This document shows positions 1 through 10,315 of a stretch of DNA of 64,000 bases, piece by piece. The DNA is taken from the NCBI RefSeq assembly GCF_001594005.1, contig NZ_LTBA01000002.1:1-64000 (forward strand), given 5' to 3'. The translations under genes and the position numbers were made by a program. Below the pieces are notes generated by a model that worked only from the letters and a program-made list of their open reading frames with translations, ran no database searches and was not told the DNA's origin. Origin of the DNA: Clostridium tepidiprofundi DSM 19306. GTDB taxonomy: Bacteria; Bacillota; Clostridia; Clostridiales; Clostridiaceae. Positions within the stretch are counted from its first letter, which is position 1; each line of letters begins with the position of its first letter.

Positions 1-149
1 TCTAGTCTTCCTCAATTATTTAAACCTCCTCAAACAATATAAATTAGTATTCCACTAATAATATTCGTTGAGTACATATACATATTTATAACATTTTAAT
101 GCGAAGAATTTTTAATCTTTAGAGCTGACACAATATATTCTATTTTTAT

Positions 150-186
150 AAAAAGATGTTTCCCTCTATTTGGAAAACATCTTTTT
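150..186. terminator. Rho-independent terminator after pheT
   Basis: A hairpin has arms aaaaagatgtttcc and ggaaaacatcttttt around a short loop, just past the pheT stop. The A and T tracts on both sides mean it could work in either direction. The remaining bases 1-149 hold no gene I can support. Confidence 0.8.
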
Positions 187-193
187 ATAATTA

Positions 194-2572
194 TTATCTT
201 AATTGAGCACCTAATTTATATTCAAGTGTCCTCAATATCTTATCATGTACTTTGTTAACTTCTTTATCTGTTAATGTCTTATCACTTACTCTGTATACTA
301 TAGAATAAGCTATGCTCTTCTTACCTTCTGGAATCTGTTTACCCTTATAAACATCAAATAATTTATAGCTTTCAACTATATTTCCTCCAGTTTTTGCTAT
401 TATATCTTCTATATATTGAACTAAAACAGTATCATCCACAAGAATAGCAATATCTCTTGTCACTGCTGGGTATTTAGGTAGTGGTGTATACTTTTTATCT
501 AATTTTGAATTTGCATACAAAATATCTAAATCAATTTCTGCAATATAGCATCTTTCTTCAACTCCATAATTTTCACACACATCTGGATGTATTTCTCCTA
601 ATACACCTATAAATTTATTTTTAATATAAATTGCAGCAGTTTTTCCAGGGTGGAATGATGGATTATTTTGTTCTCTTTCAAATTTAATTTTATCAATTCC
701 TAATGCATCAATAATATTCTCTACAACACCTTTTAAATTGAAATAATCTACTCCTCCATACATACCTATGGTTAAAATATTTTTTTCTTCTGGAAGTTTA
801 TTTTCGTCTTTATTAGGTATATATATTTTTCCAATTTCAAAAAGTCTAGCACTTTCGTTACTTCTAGTATAATTTCTTGACATTGCTTCCATCATAGAAG
901 CAATTGTGGTTGTTCTCATTATACTAAAATCTTCTCCTAAAGGATTCTTAATCTTTACAACATTTCTTAAGTTGCTTTCAGCAGGAACTAAAATTTTATC
1001 AAACACTTTTGGACTAACAAATGAATAACTTATAGATTGATTTAATCCACTGTTAATCAAAGTTTGAATAGTTTTGTCATCTAAAATTTGTTTTTGACTT
1101 TTTCCACCTCTAAGAGTTTCACTACTAGGTATTGTTGCTGGAATATTATTATAGCCATAAAGTCTCGCAATCTCTTCTGCTATATCTTCCTTTATGTTTA
1201 TATCGACTCTAAATGTAGGTACAGAAACAACCAAATTATCATCTTTGATTTCTGTTTTTAGCTCTAATCTGTCAAGATATTCTTTCATTTTTTCTTTATC
1301 TATGTTAGTACCCAAGAAACTATTTATCCAATTTGCATCAACAGTAATTGTATGTTCTGAAACATTTTCAGTATAAATATCTATACATCCCTGCATAATC
1401 TCACCAGCACCAATTTCCTGTATTAAATGACAAGCTCTATCCATAGCACGTTTAACACCATTAATATCAATCTCTTTTTCAAATTTTGATGATGCATCTG
1501 TTCTCAAAGCTAATTTGCTTGTTGTATTTCTTATGTTTACAGCATCAAAACTAGCACACTCTAATACTACTTCTGTTGTATCACATTTGACTTCTGAATT
1601 TTCTCCACCCATTATACCTGCTAATGCAATGGTTTTTTCTCCATCTTTTATGCACAGAATTTCTTTATCTAATGTTCTTTCTATTCCATCTAATGTTGTA
1701 AACTTTTCTCCATTCTCCGCTCTTTCAACTACTATTTTATTAGACGTTATTTGTCTTCTATCAAAAGCATGTAATGGCTGACCTAATTCAATCATAACAA
1801 AATTAGTTACATCTACTATGTTATTTATAGGTCTAATACCTGCTTCAATAAGTCTTTCCTGCATCCATTCTGGGGAAGGTTTAATATTTACATTTTTAAT
1901 TCCTTTAGCCATATATCTTTTGCATAATTTATCTTGAATTTCTACACTAATTTCATTTTCTATATTTTCAGCACATGAAGCTTTGTATTCTACATTAGGA
2001 ATTCTATACTCTTTTCCTAGTGTAGCAGCAGTTTCTCTTGCTATTCCTATAATTCCTAAACAATCTGGTCTGTTTGAAGTTATTTCAAAATCAATTACTG
2101 CACTCTCAAGTCCCAATACTTCTTTAATATCCTTGCCAACAGGAGTATCAGAAGGTAATATCATAAGTCCTTCAATTGGTTTTCCATCTGCTATGCCCAA
2201 TTCTTCTTCTGAGCAAAACATTCCATTTGAAACTACTCCTCTTAATTTTCCTTTTTTTATTTTAAGCCCACCATATAATGTTGAACCATGTAATGCTATT
2301 GGAACAATATCATTCTCTTTCATATTCTTAGCAGCTGTCACAATTTGAATAGGTTCTTCTTTTCCAATATCAACTTGGCAAATAACCAATTTTTCAGCAT
2401 CTGGATGAGGCTCTATCTTTAAAATCTTTCCAGTAACAACCTTTTGAATCTCTTGACCACTTATTATTACTTCTTCGACTTTAGAACCACTTAAAGTTAA
2501 CTTATCTGCCAATTCCTGCGGTGAAATATTTATATCTACATAATCTTTTAACCATTTAACAGGTACTTTCAT
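194..2572 (-). CDS. pheT: Phenylalanine--tRNA ligase beta subunit
   Basis: This is the beta subunit of the cytoplasmic (alpha-beta)2 phenylalanyl-tRNA synthetase, which charges tRNA-Phe. It has 792 residues, close to the usual bacterial length of about 800. In order it shows an N-terminal region and an EMAP-type tRNA-binding OB fold (about 40-150), the B3/B4 editing region (about 210-385, with HAFDRR), a B5 domain (about 405-475), the catalytic-like core, and a C-terminal ferredoxin-fold anticodon-binding domain (about 700-792, with [15 protein letters not shown]). The ATG follows a good GGAGGT at a 9-base spacing. It lies 57 bases after pheS and shares the Phe T-box leader. Nothing is unusual. 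Confidence 0.97.
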   Translation of the reverse strand: MKVPVKWLKDYVDINISPQELADKLTLSGSKVEEVIISGQEIQKVVTGKILKIEPHPDAEKLVICQVDIGKEEPIQIVTAAKNMKENDIVPIALHGSTLYGGLKIKKGKLRGVVSNGMFCSEEELGIADGKPIEGLMILPSDTPVGKDIKEVLGLESAVIDFEITSNRPDCLGIIGIARETAATLGKEYRIPNVEYKASCAENIENEISVEIQDKLCKRYMAKGIKNVNIKPSPEWMQERLIEAGIRPINNIVDVTNFVMIELGQPLHAFDRRQITSNKIVVERAENGEKFTTLDGIERTLDKEILCIKDGEKTIALAGIMGGENSEVKCDTTEVVLECASFDAVNIRNTTSKLALRTDASSKFEKEIDINGVKRAMDRACHLIQEIGAGEIMQGCIDIYTENVSEHTITVDANWINSFLGTNIDKEKMKEYLDRLELKTEIKDDNLVVSVPTFRVDINIKEDIAEEIARLYGYNNIPATIPSSETLRGGKSQKQILDDKTIQTLINSGLNQSISYSFVSPKVFDKILVPAESNLRNVVKIKNPLGEDFSIMRTTTIASMMEAMSRNYTRSNESARLFEIGKIYIPNKDENKLPEEKNILTIGMYGGVDYFNLKGVVENIIDALGIDKIKFEREQNNPSFHPGKTAAIYIKNKFIGVLGEIHPDVCENYGVEERCYIAEIDLDILYANSKLDKKYTPLPKYPAVTRDIAILVDDTVLVQYIEDIIAKTGGNIVESYKLFDVYKGKQIPEGKKSIAYSIVYRVSDKTLTDKEVNKVHDKILRTLEYKLGAQLR

Positions 2573-2629
2573 TTTATAGCTACCTCCCTAATTTTTTCCT
2601 TGAATATTATACTTGAATATTATAATTGC

Positions 2630-3649
2630 TTAAAATTGATTTAAGAATCGCATATCACTTTCATATAAAAGCCTAATATCATCAATTCCATAATTAAGCA
2701 TAACCATTCTATCTAATCCAAATCCAAAAGCAAATCCACTATACACCTCTGGATCAATACCACAATTTCTAAGTACATTAGGATGTACCATACCGCATCC
2801 TAACAACTCTATCCATCCATTTCCTTTACAAACTTTACATCCCTCTCCATTGCAAACAAAACAAGTTGCATCCATTTCAGCTGATGGCTCTGTAAACGGA
2901 AAATGATGAGGCCTAAATTTAGTCTTCATATTTTCACCAAACATCTTCTTTGTGAACAACTCAAGTGTTCCCTTCAAATCTGCAAAAGTAATTCCTTTAT
3001 CAATAACTAATCCTTCAATTTGATAGAATATTGGAGAATGAGTTGCATCTACAGCATCTGAACGATAAACCTTACCTGGTGCAATCATCTTTATTGGAGG
3101 TTTTTGCTTCTCCATAGTTCTAATCTGAATTGGTGAAGTCTGTGTTCTTAAAACAATATTATCACTTATGTAAAATGTATCTTGTTCACCCCTTGCTGGA
3201 TGATCTTTTGGAATATTCAATGCTTCAAAATTGTAATAATCATACTCAACCTCTGGCCCTTCTTCGATTGAAAAACCCATAGAAATAAAAATATCTTTAA
3301 TCCTATCCAATGTTAATTCTAATGGATGTTTTTTACCTATGAATTGTTTTTTGCCAGGCATCGATATATCAATAATTTCACTTTTTAATCTCTTCTTTTT
3401 TTCTTCATCATTAATCTTTTTTATAGCATTTTCTAGCACTTCTTCAATAGATGTTCTAACTTCATTTGCCATTTTACCTACTATAGGTCTCTCTTCTTTT
3501 GAAAGTTTGCCCATACCTCTTAGTATTTGAGTCAATTCACCTTTTTTACCTAAATATTTTATTCTTATTGCTTCAAGTTCTTCTTTAATTTTTGCATTTT
3601 TCAATTCTTCTAATGCAGAATTTTTAATCACATTCAATTTTTCTTTCAT
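2630..3649 (-). CDS. pheS: Phenylalanine--tRNA ligase alpha subunit
   Basis: This is the catalytic alpha subunit of phenylalanyl-tRNA synthetase, 339 residues, of normal length. The first 85 residues form the N-terminal coiled coil that contacts tRNA-Phe. The class II core follows, with [12 protein letters not shown], the motif 2 region ([13 protein letters not shown]), [14 protein letters not shown] and the motif 3 glycine/arginine strand [15 protein letters not shown] Cys pair segment ([16 protein letters not shown]) inside the core occurs in many Firmicutes PheS proteins. It is the first gene after the T-box leader and is followed by pheT. Confidence 0.97.
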   Translation of the reverse strand: MKEKLNVIKNSALEELKNAKIKEELEAIRIKYLGKKGELTQILRGMGKLSKEERPIVGKMANEVRTSIEEVLENAIKKINDEEKKKRLKSEIIDISMPGKKQFIGKKHPLELTLDRIKDIFISMGFSIEEGPEVEYDYYNFEALNIPKDHPARGEQDTFYISDNIVLRTQTSPIQIRTMEKQKPPIKMIAPGKVYRSDAVDATHSPIFYQIEGLVIDKGITFADLKGTLELFTKKMFGENMKTKFRPHHFPFTEPSAEMDATCFVCNGEGCKVCKGNGWIELLGCGMVHPNVLRNCGIDPEVYSGFAFGFGLDRMVMLNYGIDDIRLLYESDMRFLNQF

Positions 3650-3701
3650 GTTTACTGCTCCTTTCTAAAAATAATCACCAATCGCTAATCTCCAATATCC
3701 A

Positions 3702-3740
3702 GTGAACTCGTTTTACTAAAGCAAAACACATGACTTTATG
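3702..3740 (+). repeat. R1 repeat fragment
   Basis: This stretch begins GTGAACTCGTTTTACTAAAG and continues with gcaaaac, matching one end of the three-hairpin R1 repeat found many times in the cobalamin region. Only the first hairpin is kept. It lies between the Phe T-box and pheS. Confidence 0.6.
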
Positions 3741-3778
3741 AATTTTGGAGATATAATATTTATAATTTATAATCAAAA

Positions 3779-4030
3779 AGATAGCCCATCCCAAAGGGAC
3801 GAACTATCTCCGCGGTACCACCCTATTTAACATATAATTAAATATATATTCTCTTAAAAAGATATCGGATTTACCGCTAATTGCTACTCTAGTTCACAAT
3901 TAGAACTCCGGAGTGAACTTCGGTACAATGTAAACATAAGCAAACTCTCAGTCAATGATTTACTCTCCCTTTAAGCACATTTGTACTTACTCTCTCCATC
4001 ATAGTTTAAATATTAAGTTTACCTCTTTTA
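3779..4030 (-). promoter_or_regulatory. T-box leader (tRNA-Phe sensing) of pheST
   Basis: On the minus strand the T-box core GGGTGGTACCGCG (3811-3823) is followed by a terminator hairpin (3779-3809: agatag...ctatct) and a T-run. Aligning the stem I region with the thrS T-box in this window puts the specifier at 3915-3917, which reads TTC (Phe) in the context GAAG-TTC-ACTCC. Uncharged tRNA-Phe should stabilise the antiterminator and switch on pheST. The matching codon makes the assignment firm. Confidence 0.93.
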
Positions 4031-4069
4031 TAATAACAATTATTTTAATTTTCATAATCTATAAGAGTT

Positions 4070-4098
4070 ATTATAACTTTATTTTTTAAAAATTTCAA
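4070..4098 (-). promoter_or_regulatory. Promoter of the pheST T-box transcript
   Basis: TTGAAA (4098-4093) is separated by exactly 17 bases from TATAAT (4075-4070) on the minus strand. The start would be near 4063, just upstream of the T-box. The -35 overlaps the stop codon of the upstream methyltransferase gene. Confidence 0.75.
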
Positions 4099-4880
4099 TT
4101 GTATATTTTTTGTCTAACAACTTCATACATCATAACTGCAGCAGCAACAGATGCATTTAACGATTCAGCATTTCCTGGCATAGGAATTTTACATATCATA
4201 TCACTTAATTCATATACTTCTTTGCTTATACCATTTCCTTCGTTTCCAACAGCAATTATTATATTATCAGTCAAATTTAGCTCATAAAAATCCTTATCAG
4301 CTCCAAGTGAACTAGTTACAACTTTAAAACCTTTGCTTTTTAAGTCATTTACTAGTGACAAATCCAAATCCTCAAATACAGGTATATTAAATATAGAACC
4401 CATCGTTGATCTTAAAGTCTTTTCATTATATATATCAACAGTACCTTTAGTGACAATCACACCTGAAGCACCCGAAGCATGTGCTGTTCTAATAATTGTT
4501 CCTAGATTCCCCGGATCCTGTATCTTATCTGCTAGAATATAAAATCCATATTTAATTCCTTCATCAACAGTCCTATTTTCGACTATAGCCATTATACCCT
4601 GTGGATTTTTTGTGTTGCTTATGTTGTTAAATACAGTATCATTAACCAAATAGATTTTTGTTCCATCACATACTTTTCCATTAAGTGCATTTTGTTCCCA
4701 TTTTTCTTTAAAACTGTTACTTATTATTATAGAACTAACATCAAAACTTGAATTTAATGCTTCCTCAACAAACCTTAAACCCTCAACTACAAACTTGTTT
4801 TCTTTCAATCTATGTTTTTTTATCTTTAACTTTGAAATAAGCTTTATTAAAGAATTGTCCCTACTACTTATTACTTCCAA
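4095..4880 (-). CDS. SpoU/TrmH-family RNA 2'-O-methyltransferase (YsgA-like)
   Basis: This 261-residue SPOUT-class enzyme transfers methyl from SAM to a ribose 2'-OH, probably in 23S rRNA. The N-terminal substrate-binding domain (about 30-105) precedes the knotted catalytic domain (about 120-255). The three SpoU motifs are visible: DPGNLGTIIRTAHASGA, VGNEGNGIS and IPMPGNAESLNASVAAAV. The gene next to pheST in many Firmicutes is the same family. The start is a TTG (4880) after a GGGG-rich site. The exact nucleotide target cannot be read from the sequence. Confidence 0.92.
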   Translation of the reverse strand: MEVISSRDNSLIKLISKLKIKKHRLKENKFVVEGLRFVEEALNSSFDVSSIIISNSFKEKWEQNALNGKVCDGTKIYLVNDTVFNNISNTKNPQGIMAIVENRTVDEGIKYGFYILADKIQDPGNLGTIIRTAHASGASGVIVTKGTVDIYNEKTLRSTMGSIFNIPVFEDLDLSLVNDLKSKGFKVVTSSLGADKDFYELNLTDNIIIAVGNEGNGISKEVYELSDMICKIPMPGNAESLNASVAAAVMMYEVVRQKIYN

Positions 4881-4898
4881 AACAAATTCCCCTTTTCA

Positions 4899-5558
4899 CT
4901 ATTCTATTACATGTTCCAATTTGTTTAAATCCTCAATACTTCCTATAGCTACAATTATATCTCCAGATTCAATTTCTTCATCAGCTGAAGGAGAAACATC
5001 TATCTCATTATTCCTCTTTATCGCAACAACATTTATACCATATTTACCTCTTAATTGCAATTCAATCAAGTTTTTGCCTGACCAACTCGCAGGACTAACA
5101 AATTCAGCAATACTATAATCTGATGAAAGCTCAATATATTCTAGTATATTAGAAGATACTAAATTGTGAGCAACCCTTGCTCCCATATCCTTTTCAGGGA
5201 AAATAACCTTATCTGCTCCTATTTTTCGTAATACTTTTGCATGCATAGCATTATTAGCTTTTGTAATTACATGTTTCACCCCTATTTCTTTTAGGAGCAA
5301 TGTAGCCATTATACTAGCTTGAATATCTTCACCTATGCTCACAACAGCAACATCAAAATTTCTAATTCCAATTGCTCTTAAACTATTTTCATCTGTCGCA
5401 TCAGCTTGAACAGCATGAGTTACTGTATCAGCTATATTTTGAACCTTTTCTTCACTCGAATCAAGTGCAAGCACATCATTTCCAAGTTCAAACAATGTTT
5501 GAGCAACAGAAACACCGAATCTGCCTAAACCAATAACAACATATTGCTTTTTACTCAT
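4899..5558 (-). CDS. ktrA: Potassium channel regulator KtrA/TrkA (RCK protein)
   Basis: This cytoplasmic gating subunit of a Ktr/Trk potassium transporter has 219 residues. The N-terminal RCK_N Rossmann domain carries the nucleotide-binding loop VIGLGRFGVSVAQTL, an acidic strand end (LALDSSEE) and a second glycine-rich region. The C-terminal RCK_C domain (about 140-219) has the PSADEEIESGDIIVAIG strand pattern. ATP/ADP or c-di-AMP binding to this family controls the partner channel. It lies 11 bases after the trkH-like gene, in the same direction, so the two are almost certainly one operon. Confidence 0.93.
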   Translation of the reverse strand: MSKKQYVVIGLGRFGVSVAQTLFELGNDVLALDSSEEKVQNIADTVTHAVQADATDENSLRAIGIRNFDVAVVSIGEDIQASIMATLLLKEIGVKHVITKANNAMHAKVLRKIGADKVIFPEKDMGARVAHNLVSSNILEYIELSSDYSIAEFVSPASWSGKNLIELQLRGKYGINVVAIKRNNEIDVSPSADEEIESGDIIVAIGSIEDLNKLEHVIE

Positions 5559-5569
5559 TTAATTCACCC

Positions 5570-6919
5570 CTATCCAACTAATATCTTATCTTCAGGATAT
5601 CTTATAGATGCATTTCTTTTTTTACCAAATGCCAAAGCCAACGTTAATGGCCCTACTCTACCAACATACATTGTAATACTAATTATTATCTTACCAATAA
5701 AACTCAACTTTTGAGTAAGTCCTAGTGATAGCCCAACCGTACCAAATGCTGATGTAGCCTCGTATAATAAGTCTTCAAAAGGTGCAGTCGATTCAGTAAT
5801 TGACAAAATCATTGTAACTGTAACAACCACGCCTAAGCTTATAACTATAATAGCAAATGCTTTATAAACAGTGTTTTTACTTATTCTTCTTTGAAATAGC
5901 TCTGTATCCTCACGTCCTCTTATAACAGAAATAACTGTAACAAACAATACACCGGCTGTAGCTGTCTTAATTCCACCAGCGGTCGAACCCGGTGAACCAC
6001 CAATGAACATGAGTATTATTGTTAAAAATTTACTAGCATTAGTCATATCTGTAGTTGAAATGGAATTAAAACCTGCTGTCCTAGGTGTAATAGCTGCAAA
6101 TAGCGAAGATAATATTTTTTCCTTAATTGATTTTCCCATTATTGTATTGGGATTTTTCATTTCAAACAAAAACATTAATATAGCTCCAATTACTATCAAT
6201 ACTGCAGTCATAAGTAACACTAGCTTTGAATGAAGCGATAACCTCTTACTCTTCTTATAATTATATATATCTAACCATACATAAAATCCCAATCCTGATA
6301 CAACTATAATAGAAGAAATAGTAAGCATTATTACAGCATTGTTTGAATACCTTGTGATACTACTAAAATTTCCCATCAAATCGAATCCCGCATTACAAAA
6401 AGCAGATACAGAATGAAATATACTATAATAAATTCCTTTTATCAATCCAAATTCTGGTATGAATTGAGTTGAAAGAAGTAATGCTCCTATACCTTCTACA
6501 AGGAACGTAAAAACAAGTATGTATCTTGCCATCTTAACAAGACCAGATAATGAAAAATAATTCATAGCTTCTTGCATTACTAATCTTTCTTTTAATGTGA
6601 TTTTTTTACCAAATAATAAGAAAATAAGTGTAGCAAATGACATGAAGCCTAATCCACCTATTTCGATAAGAACTAAAATAACAGTCTTCCCAAAATAACT
6701 CCAATAAGTCCCCGTATCTAACGTTACAAGACCAGTAACACATACAGCAGAAGTAGATGTAAAAATACAATCCAAAAAATTAGTTCTCACACCATTTTTA
6801 GAAGCTATAGGTAGACTTAACAAAAAAGCACCTGTAAAAATCAATATGGCAAAACCAATTGCCAATATTTGAACAGGCGTAAATTTATTTTTGAATCTTT
6901 TCTTAGTTATACTAAACAT
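5570..6919 (-). CDS. TrkH/KtrB-family potassium uptake channel
   Basis: This is the membrane subunit of a K+ uptake system. It has four M1-P-M2 repeats with selectivity loops readable around TSTSAVCVTGLVTLDTG, HSVSAFCNAGFDLMG, AAITPRTAGFNS and EATSAFGTVGLSLG. About 10 hydrophobic segments are visible. I chose ATG at 6919 (449 residues). The longer reading begins with a GTG that is part of the Shine-Dalgarno GAGGTGG, which is spaced 5 bases from the ATG. The partner regulator gene follows at once. KtrB is the better label if sodium dependence is shown; the sequence alone does not decide it. Confidence 0.93.
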   Translation of the reverse strand: MFSITKKRFKNKFTPVQILAIGFAILIFTGAFLLSLPIASKNGVRTNFLDCIFTSTSAVCVTGLVTLDTGTYWSYFGKTVILVLIEIGGLGFMSFATLIFLLFGKKITLKERLVMQEAMNYFSLSGLVKMARYILVFTFLVEGIGALLLSTQFIPEFGLIKGIYYSIFHSVSAFCNAGFDLMGNFSSITRYSNNAVIMLTISSIIVVSGLGFYVWLDIYNYKKSKRLSLHSKLVLLMTAVLIVIGAILMFLFEMKNPNTIMGKSIKEKILSSLFAAITPRTAGFNSISTTDMTNASKFLTIILMFIGGSPGSTAGGIKTATAGVLFVTVISVIRGREDTELFQRRISKNTVYKAFAIIVISLGVVVTVTMILSITESTAPFEDLLYEATSAFGTVGLSLGLTQKLSFIGKIIISITMYVGRVGPLTLALAFGKKRNASIRYPEDKILVG

Positions 6920-6989
6920 AAAAACCACCTCATATGAGAGCCATTAATATATGCTTTATTATATCATTGTATATAGTTTTGTCAAAGAT

Positions 6990-7019
6990 AAAATAAAAAA
7001 TGCAGTAAAAACTGCATTT
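6990..7019 (-). terminator. Terminator of the infC-rpmI-rplT operon
   Basis: The hairpin aaatgcagt-loop-actgcattt is followed on the minus strand by TTTTTTATTTT, directly after the rplT stop codon. Confidence 0.85.
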
Positions 7020-7026
7020 CAATAAA

Positions 7027-7389
7027 CTATTTTGCTTGTAATTGACCTTTTGCAACCTCAACTAATTCTGCAAAAGCCTTTGGATCATGAATTGCAACTT
7101 CTGAAAGCATTTTTCTATTCATATCTATGCCTGCTAATTTAATTCCATTCATAAATCTTGAATATGAAAGACCATTCATTCTAGCAGCAGCATTAATTCT
7201 AGCAATCCATAATTTTCTAAAATCTCTCTTCTTTAATTTTCTACCAATAAAGGCATTTCTCATACCTCTTATTACTGTTTCATTAGCAACTCTGAATAAT
7301 TTACTTCTTGAACCATAGTAACCTTTTGCAAGTTTCAAAACTTTCTTATGCTTTTTACGAGCGTTAACAGCTCTCTTAACTCTTGCCAT
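7027..7389 (-). CDS. rplT: 50S ribosomal protein L20
   Basis: This primary 23S rRNA-binding protein of the large subunit is needed early in assembly, and in Bacillus it also represses its own operon by binding the leader. The 120 residues match the family throughout: [20 protein letters not shown], the basic helix [14 protein letters not shown], and the C-terminal globular part [26 protein letters not shown] lies just ahead of the ATG. It is the last gene of the operon and is followed by a strong terminator. Confidence 0.98.
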   Translation of the reverse strand: MARVKRAVNARKKHKKVLKLAKGYYGSRSKLFRVANETVIRGMRNAFIGRKLKKRDFRKLWIARINAAARMNGLSYSRFMNGIKLAGIDMNRKMLSEVAIHDPKAFAELVEVAKGQLQAK

Positions 7390-7418
7390 ATTTTTCTACC
7401 TCCTCGTGCCCATCTCTA

Positions 7419-7616
7419 CTATAGATATGGTAATACTTTCTTAATTGTTTTCTCTTGACTTGCTGAAATCAGCCCAGATTTTCTAAGATTTCTCTTTCTC
7501 TTAGGAGATTTCTTAGTTAATATATGGCTCTTGTAAGCTTTTGCTCTCTTGAACTTTCCTGTTCCTGTCTTCTTAATTCTTTTTGCTGCACCTCTATGTG
7601 TTTTCATTTTTGGCAT
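7419..7616 (-). CDS. rpmI: 50S ribosomal protein L35
   Basis: This small, highly basic ribosomal protein has 65 residues, the standard length. The pattern [20 protein letters not shown] at the N terminus and the [14 protein letters not shown] segment are diagnostic. It sits between infC and rplT, the common bacterial order, with short gaps and a strong Shine-Dalgarno sequence. Confidence 0.98.
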   Translation of the reverse strand: MPKMKTHRGAAKRIKKTGTGKFKRAKAYKSHILTKKSPKRKRNLRKSGLISASQEKTIKKVLPYL

Positions 7617-7634
7617 AATAATTCCTCCTCACCT

Positions 7635-8153
7635 TTATGCTTTTTTAGGAGCCAATATCATTATCATATTTCTGCCTTCCTGCTTAGGGTGTCTCTCAAC
7701 AATGCAAACATCCTCAAGCTTTGAACAGAAATTTTCTAATATTTTCTTCCCTATATAAGAATAATCGGCTTCTCTACCTCTAAATCTTACAGTAACTTTA
7801 ACTTTATTTTCATCTAGCAAAAATTTTCTAGCTCTATTAGCTTTAATATTTATATCATGTTCTTCAATAGTTGCACTCAACCTTATTTCTTTAACATTTA
7901 TAACCTTCTGTTTCTTTCTAGCTTCTTTACTCTTCTTTGTCTGTGCATAAAGAAACTTTCCATAATCCATAATCTTACAAACAGGCGGTTTTGCTTCTGG
8001 AGCGATTAGAACTAAATCCTCTTCTCTCTCATCAGCAATCCTAAGTGCTTCCCTTGAAGACATAATACCTAACTGCTCACCGCTATCACTAATAACTCTA
8101 ACTTCCGAAAACCTAATATCCTCATTTAAGAGGGTATCCTTTTTTGTACCTAT
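7635..8153 (-). CDS. infC: Translation initiation factor IF-3
   Basis: IF-3 binds the 30S subunit, prevents premature 50S joining and proofreads the start codon. The protein has the N-terminal domain ([14 protein letters not shown]), a lysine-rich linker and the C-terminal domain ([31 protein letters not shown]). There is no in-frame ATG. A GTG at 8162 overlaps the Shine-Dalgarno TAGGAGGTG and cannot be spaced correctly. The in-frame ATA at 8153-8151 lies 8 bases after GGAGG. I therefore start at ATA (172 residues). Rare AUU/AUC/AUA starts are known for infC and allow IF-3 to repress itself. The start choice is inference; the gene identity is certain. Confidence 0.93.
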   Translation of the reverse strand: MGTKKDTLLNEDIRFSEVRVISDSGEQLGIMSSREALRIADEREEDLVLIAPEAKPPVCKIMDYGKFLYAQTKKSKEARKKQKVINVKEIRLSATIEEHDINIKANRARKFLLDENKVKVTVRFRGREADYSYIGKKILENFCSKLEDVCIVERHPKQEGRNMIMILAPKKA

Positions 8154-8162
8154 GACATCCAC

Positions 8163-8335
8163 CTCCTAGGCTTATAACCTATATATAAAAAATAAAACGG
8201 ACAGCACTGCCGTCCGCAACATACACTATTACTAATAAAAGTACCAAGCGTATTTAACCTTACTAGCCTTGCTGTAAGGTGAGAAACGACAATTTCTTCT
8301 TACCTCGCTCACATATTAACTTATCAACAGTGTCT
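8163..8335 (-). promoter_or_regulatory. Leader/attenuator of infC-rpmI-rplT (L20-type leader)
   Basis: The 5' leader of about 170 bases ends in a Rho-independent hairpin on the minus strand (8198-8216, CGGAC...GTCCG) followed by TTTTATTTTTT, ahead of the infC ribosome-binding site. Upstream there is a second stem, CCTTAC...GTAAGG. In Bacillus the same operon is attenuated by L20 binding to its leader. The position and terminator fit that model, but I cannot verify the L20-binding fold. Confidence 0.7.
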
Positions 8336-8364
8336 ATTCTACTACGTTATTTTGATATTGTCAA
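8336..8364 (-). promoter_or_regulatory. Promoter of infC operon
   Basis: A perfect TTGACA (8364-8359) is 17 bases from TAGAAT (8341-8336) on the minus strand, between the thrS stop and the infC leader. Confidence 0.8.
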
Positions 8365-8371
8365 CAATTTT

Positions 8372-10285
8372 TTATAAATTATTTTTTCTTTCTCTAATTT
8401 CTTCTAAAATGTTTTCAATAAATTTATTTAACTCAATTGCTCCAATATCACCTTGTTTTCTGCTTCTTACTGCTATTTGTTTGTTTTCCATCTCCTTATT
8501 ACCCAATATAATCATGTATGGAATCTTTTTAAGTTGTGCTTCTCTAATCTTGTAACCAATTTTCTCATTTCTCAAATCGAGTTCTGCCCTAATACCAACT
8601 TCTTTTAATCTATTGTAAACCTCTTCTGCGTATCCTTTTTGAGCATCTGTAATATTCATAATTTTTACTTGTACTGGAGCTAACCAAGTTGGAAATGCAC
8701 CTGCATAATGTTCAATTAATATTCCTATAAATCTTTCAATACTTCCAAATATAACTCTATGAACCATTACAGGTCTATGCTTTTCTCCATCTGATCCAAC
8801 ATACTCAAGTTCAAATCTTTCAGGCATCTGGAAGTCAAGCTGTATTGTTGCACATTGCCAAGTCCTACCTAGACAGTCCTTAAGATGTATATCTATCTTT
8901 GGTCCATAGAAAGCTCCATCGCCTTCATTTACCTTATATTCTTTTCCTAATGAATCAAGAGCATTCATTAAACTACTTGTAGCAATTTCCCAATCTTCAT
9001 CGCTTCCCATTGAATCTTCTGGCCTAGTAGATACTTCAATAAAGTACTCAAATCCAAACACTTTATAAAAATCATCTACAAGTTTCATTACCCCAACTAT
9101 CTCATCTTTAATTTGTTCTTTAGTCATGAAAATATGAGCATCATCTTGAGTGAAACATCTAACTCTCATCAATCCATGAAGTGCTCCTGATAGTTCATGT
9201 CTGTGAACAAGCCCTAATTCACACAATCTTAATGGAAATTCCTTATACGAATGCATAGAACTCTTATAAACTAATATAGCTCCTGGACAATTCATAGGTT
9301 TGATTGCATAATCTTCACCATCTATTTTTGTAAAATACATATTTTCCTTATAATGATCCCAATGACCTGATCTATGCCATAGAGCTTCATTCAATATAAT
9401 TGGAGTTTTTATTTCATTATACCCTGCTTTAACATGCATCTCTCTCCAATAATCCTCAAGAACATTTCTAAGCACCATTCCCTTTGGGTAGAAAAATGGG
9501 AACCCAGGACCCTCTTCTAATACACCGAATAGCTCCAATTCCTTACCCAGCTTTCTGTTATCCCTTTTTTTAGCTTCTTCTAACATATGAATATATTCTT
9601 CCAATTCACTTTTCTTAGTAAATGCTGTTCCATATATTCTCTGAAGCATTTTGTTCTTTTCATTACCTCTCCAATAAGCACCAGCTAATGATAAAAGTTT
9701 TACAGCCTTAACCTTCTTAGTAGATGGAACATGTGTACCTGCACACAAATCTACAAATTCTCCCTGTCTATAAAAAGATATTACTGCATCTTCTGGTAAA
9801 TCCTCAATAAGTTCAACCTTATAAGGTTCCCCTTTTTCTTTCATAAACTCTATTGCCTTATCTCTTGGAAGTTCAAATCTTTCTAATTTTAGATCTTCTT
9901 TTACTATTTTCTGCATTTCTTTTTCTATATTTTCAAGCATTTCTGGAGTAAAAGAAAATTCTGCATCAAAATCATAATAGAATCCTGTATCAATTGCTGG
10001 ACCAATTGCCAATTTAACATCAGGATATAGTCTTTTTACAGCTTGTGCAAGTATATGTGCAGCTGTATGTCTCAAAGTCCACTTTCCATCCTCATCATCA
10101 AATGTTAATATTTCTAGTGAACAATCTTCATTTATTTCAGTCATTAAATCTTTTCTTTCACCATTTACCTTTGCTACCATTGCTTTTTTGTAAAGTGCTG
10201 GACTGATTTTCATAGCAATATCACTTATTTTGATTCCATTTTCAAATTCAATAACCTTTCCATCTTTTAAAGTTACTTTAACCAT
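8372..10285 (-). CDS. thrS: Threonine--tRNA ligase
   Basis: This cytoplasmic synthetase charges tRNA-Thr. It has 637 residues, normal for the bacterial form. In order: TGS domain (1-62), second additional/editing domain with HTAAHILAQAV (about 65-235), class II catalytic core (about 270-530) and anticodon-binding domain (about 540-637, with VKIMNITDAQKGYAEEV). Zinc-ligand contexts (MNCPGAILVYK, RHELSGALHGLMRVR) and motif 3 (VMVHRVIFGSIERFIGIL) are intact. It is preceded by its own promoter and Thr T-box. A repeat element (R4) sits in the leader between the T-box terminator and the start. Confidence 0.97.
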   Translation of the reverse strand: MVKVTLKDGKVIEFENGIKISDIAMKISPALYKKAMVAKVNGERKDLMTEINEDCSLEILTFDDEDGKWTLRHTAAHILAQAVKRLYPDVKLAIGPAIDTGFYYDFDAEFSFTPEMLENIEKEMQKIVKEDLKLERFELPRDKAIEFMKEKGEPYKVELIEDLPEDAVISFYRQGEFVDLCAGTHVPSTKKVKAVKLLSLAGAYWRGNEKNKMLQRIYGTAFTKKSELEEYIHMLEEAKKRDNRKLGKELELFGVLEEGPGFPFFYPKGMVLRNVLEDYWREMHVKAGYNEIKTPIILNEALWHRSGHWDHYKENMYFTKIDGEDYAIKPMNCPGAILVYKSSMHSYKEFPLRLCELGLVHRHELSGALHGLMRVRCFTQDDAHIFMTKEQIKDEIVGVMKLVDDFYKVFGFEYFIEVSTRPEDSMGSDEDWEIATSSLMNALDSLGKEYKVNEGDGAFYGPKIDIHLKDCLGRTWQCATIQLDFQMPERFELEYVGSDGEKHRPVMVHRVIFGSIERFIGILIEHYAGAFPTWLAPVQVKIMNITDAQKGYAEEVYNRLKEVGIRAELDLRNEKIGYKIREAQLKKIPYMIILGNKEMENKQIAVRSRKQGDIGAIELNKFIENILEEIRERKNNL

Positions 10286-10315
10286 ATTATCACCCTACCT
10301 TTCCTTCTCTAATTT

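Noticed and set aside
8153-8162. GTG start for infC at 8162
   Set aside because: The GTG is part of the Shine-Dalgarno GGAGGTG itself, so spacing would be impossible; ATA at 8153 has the right distance.
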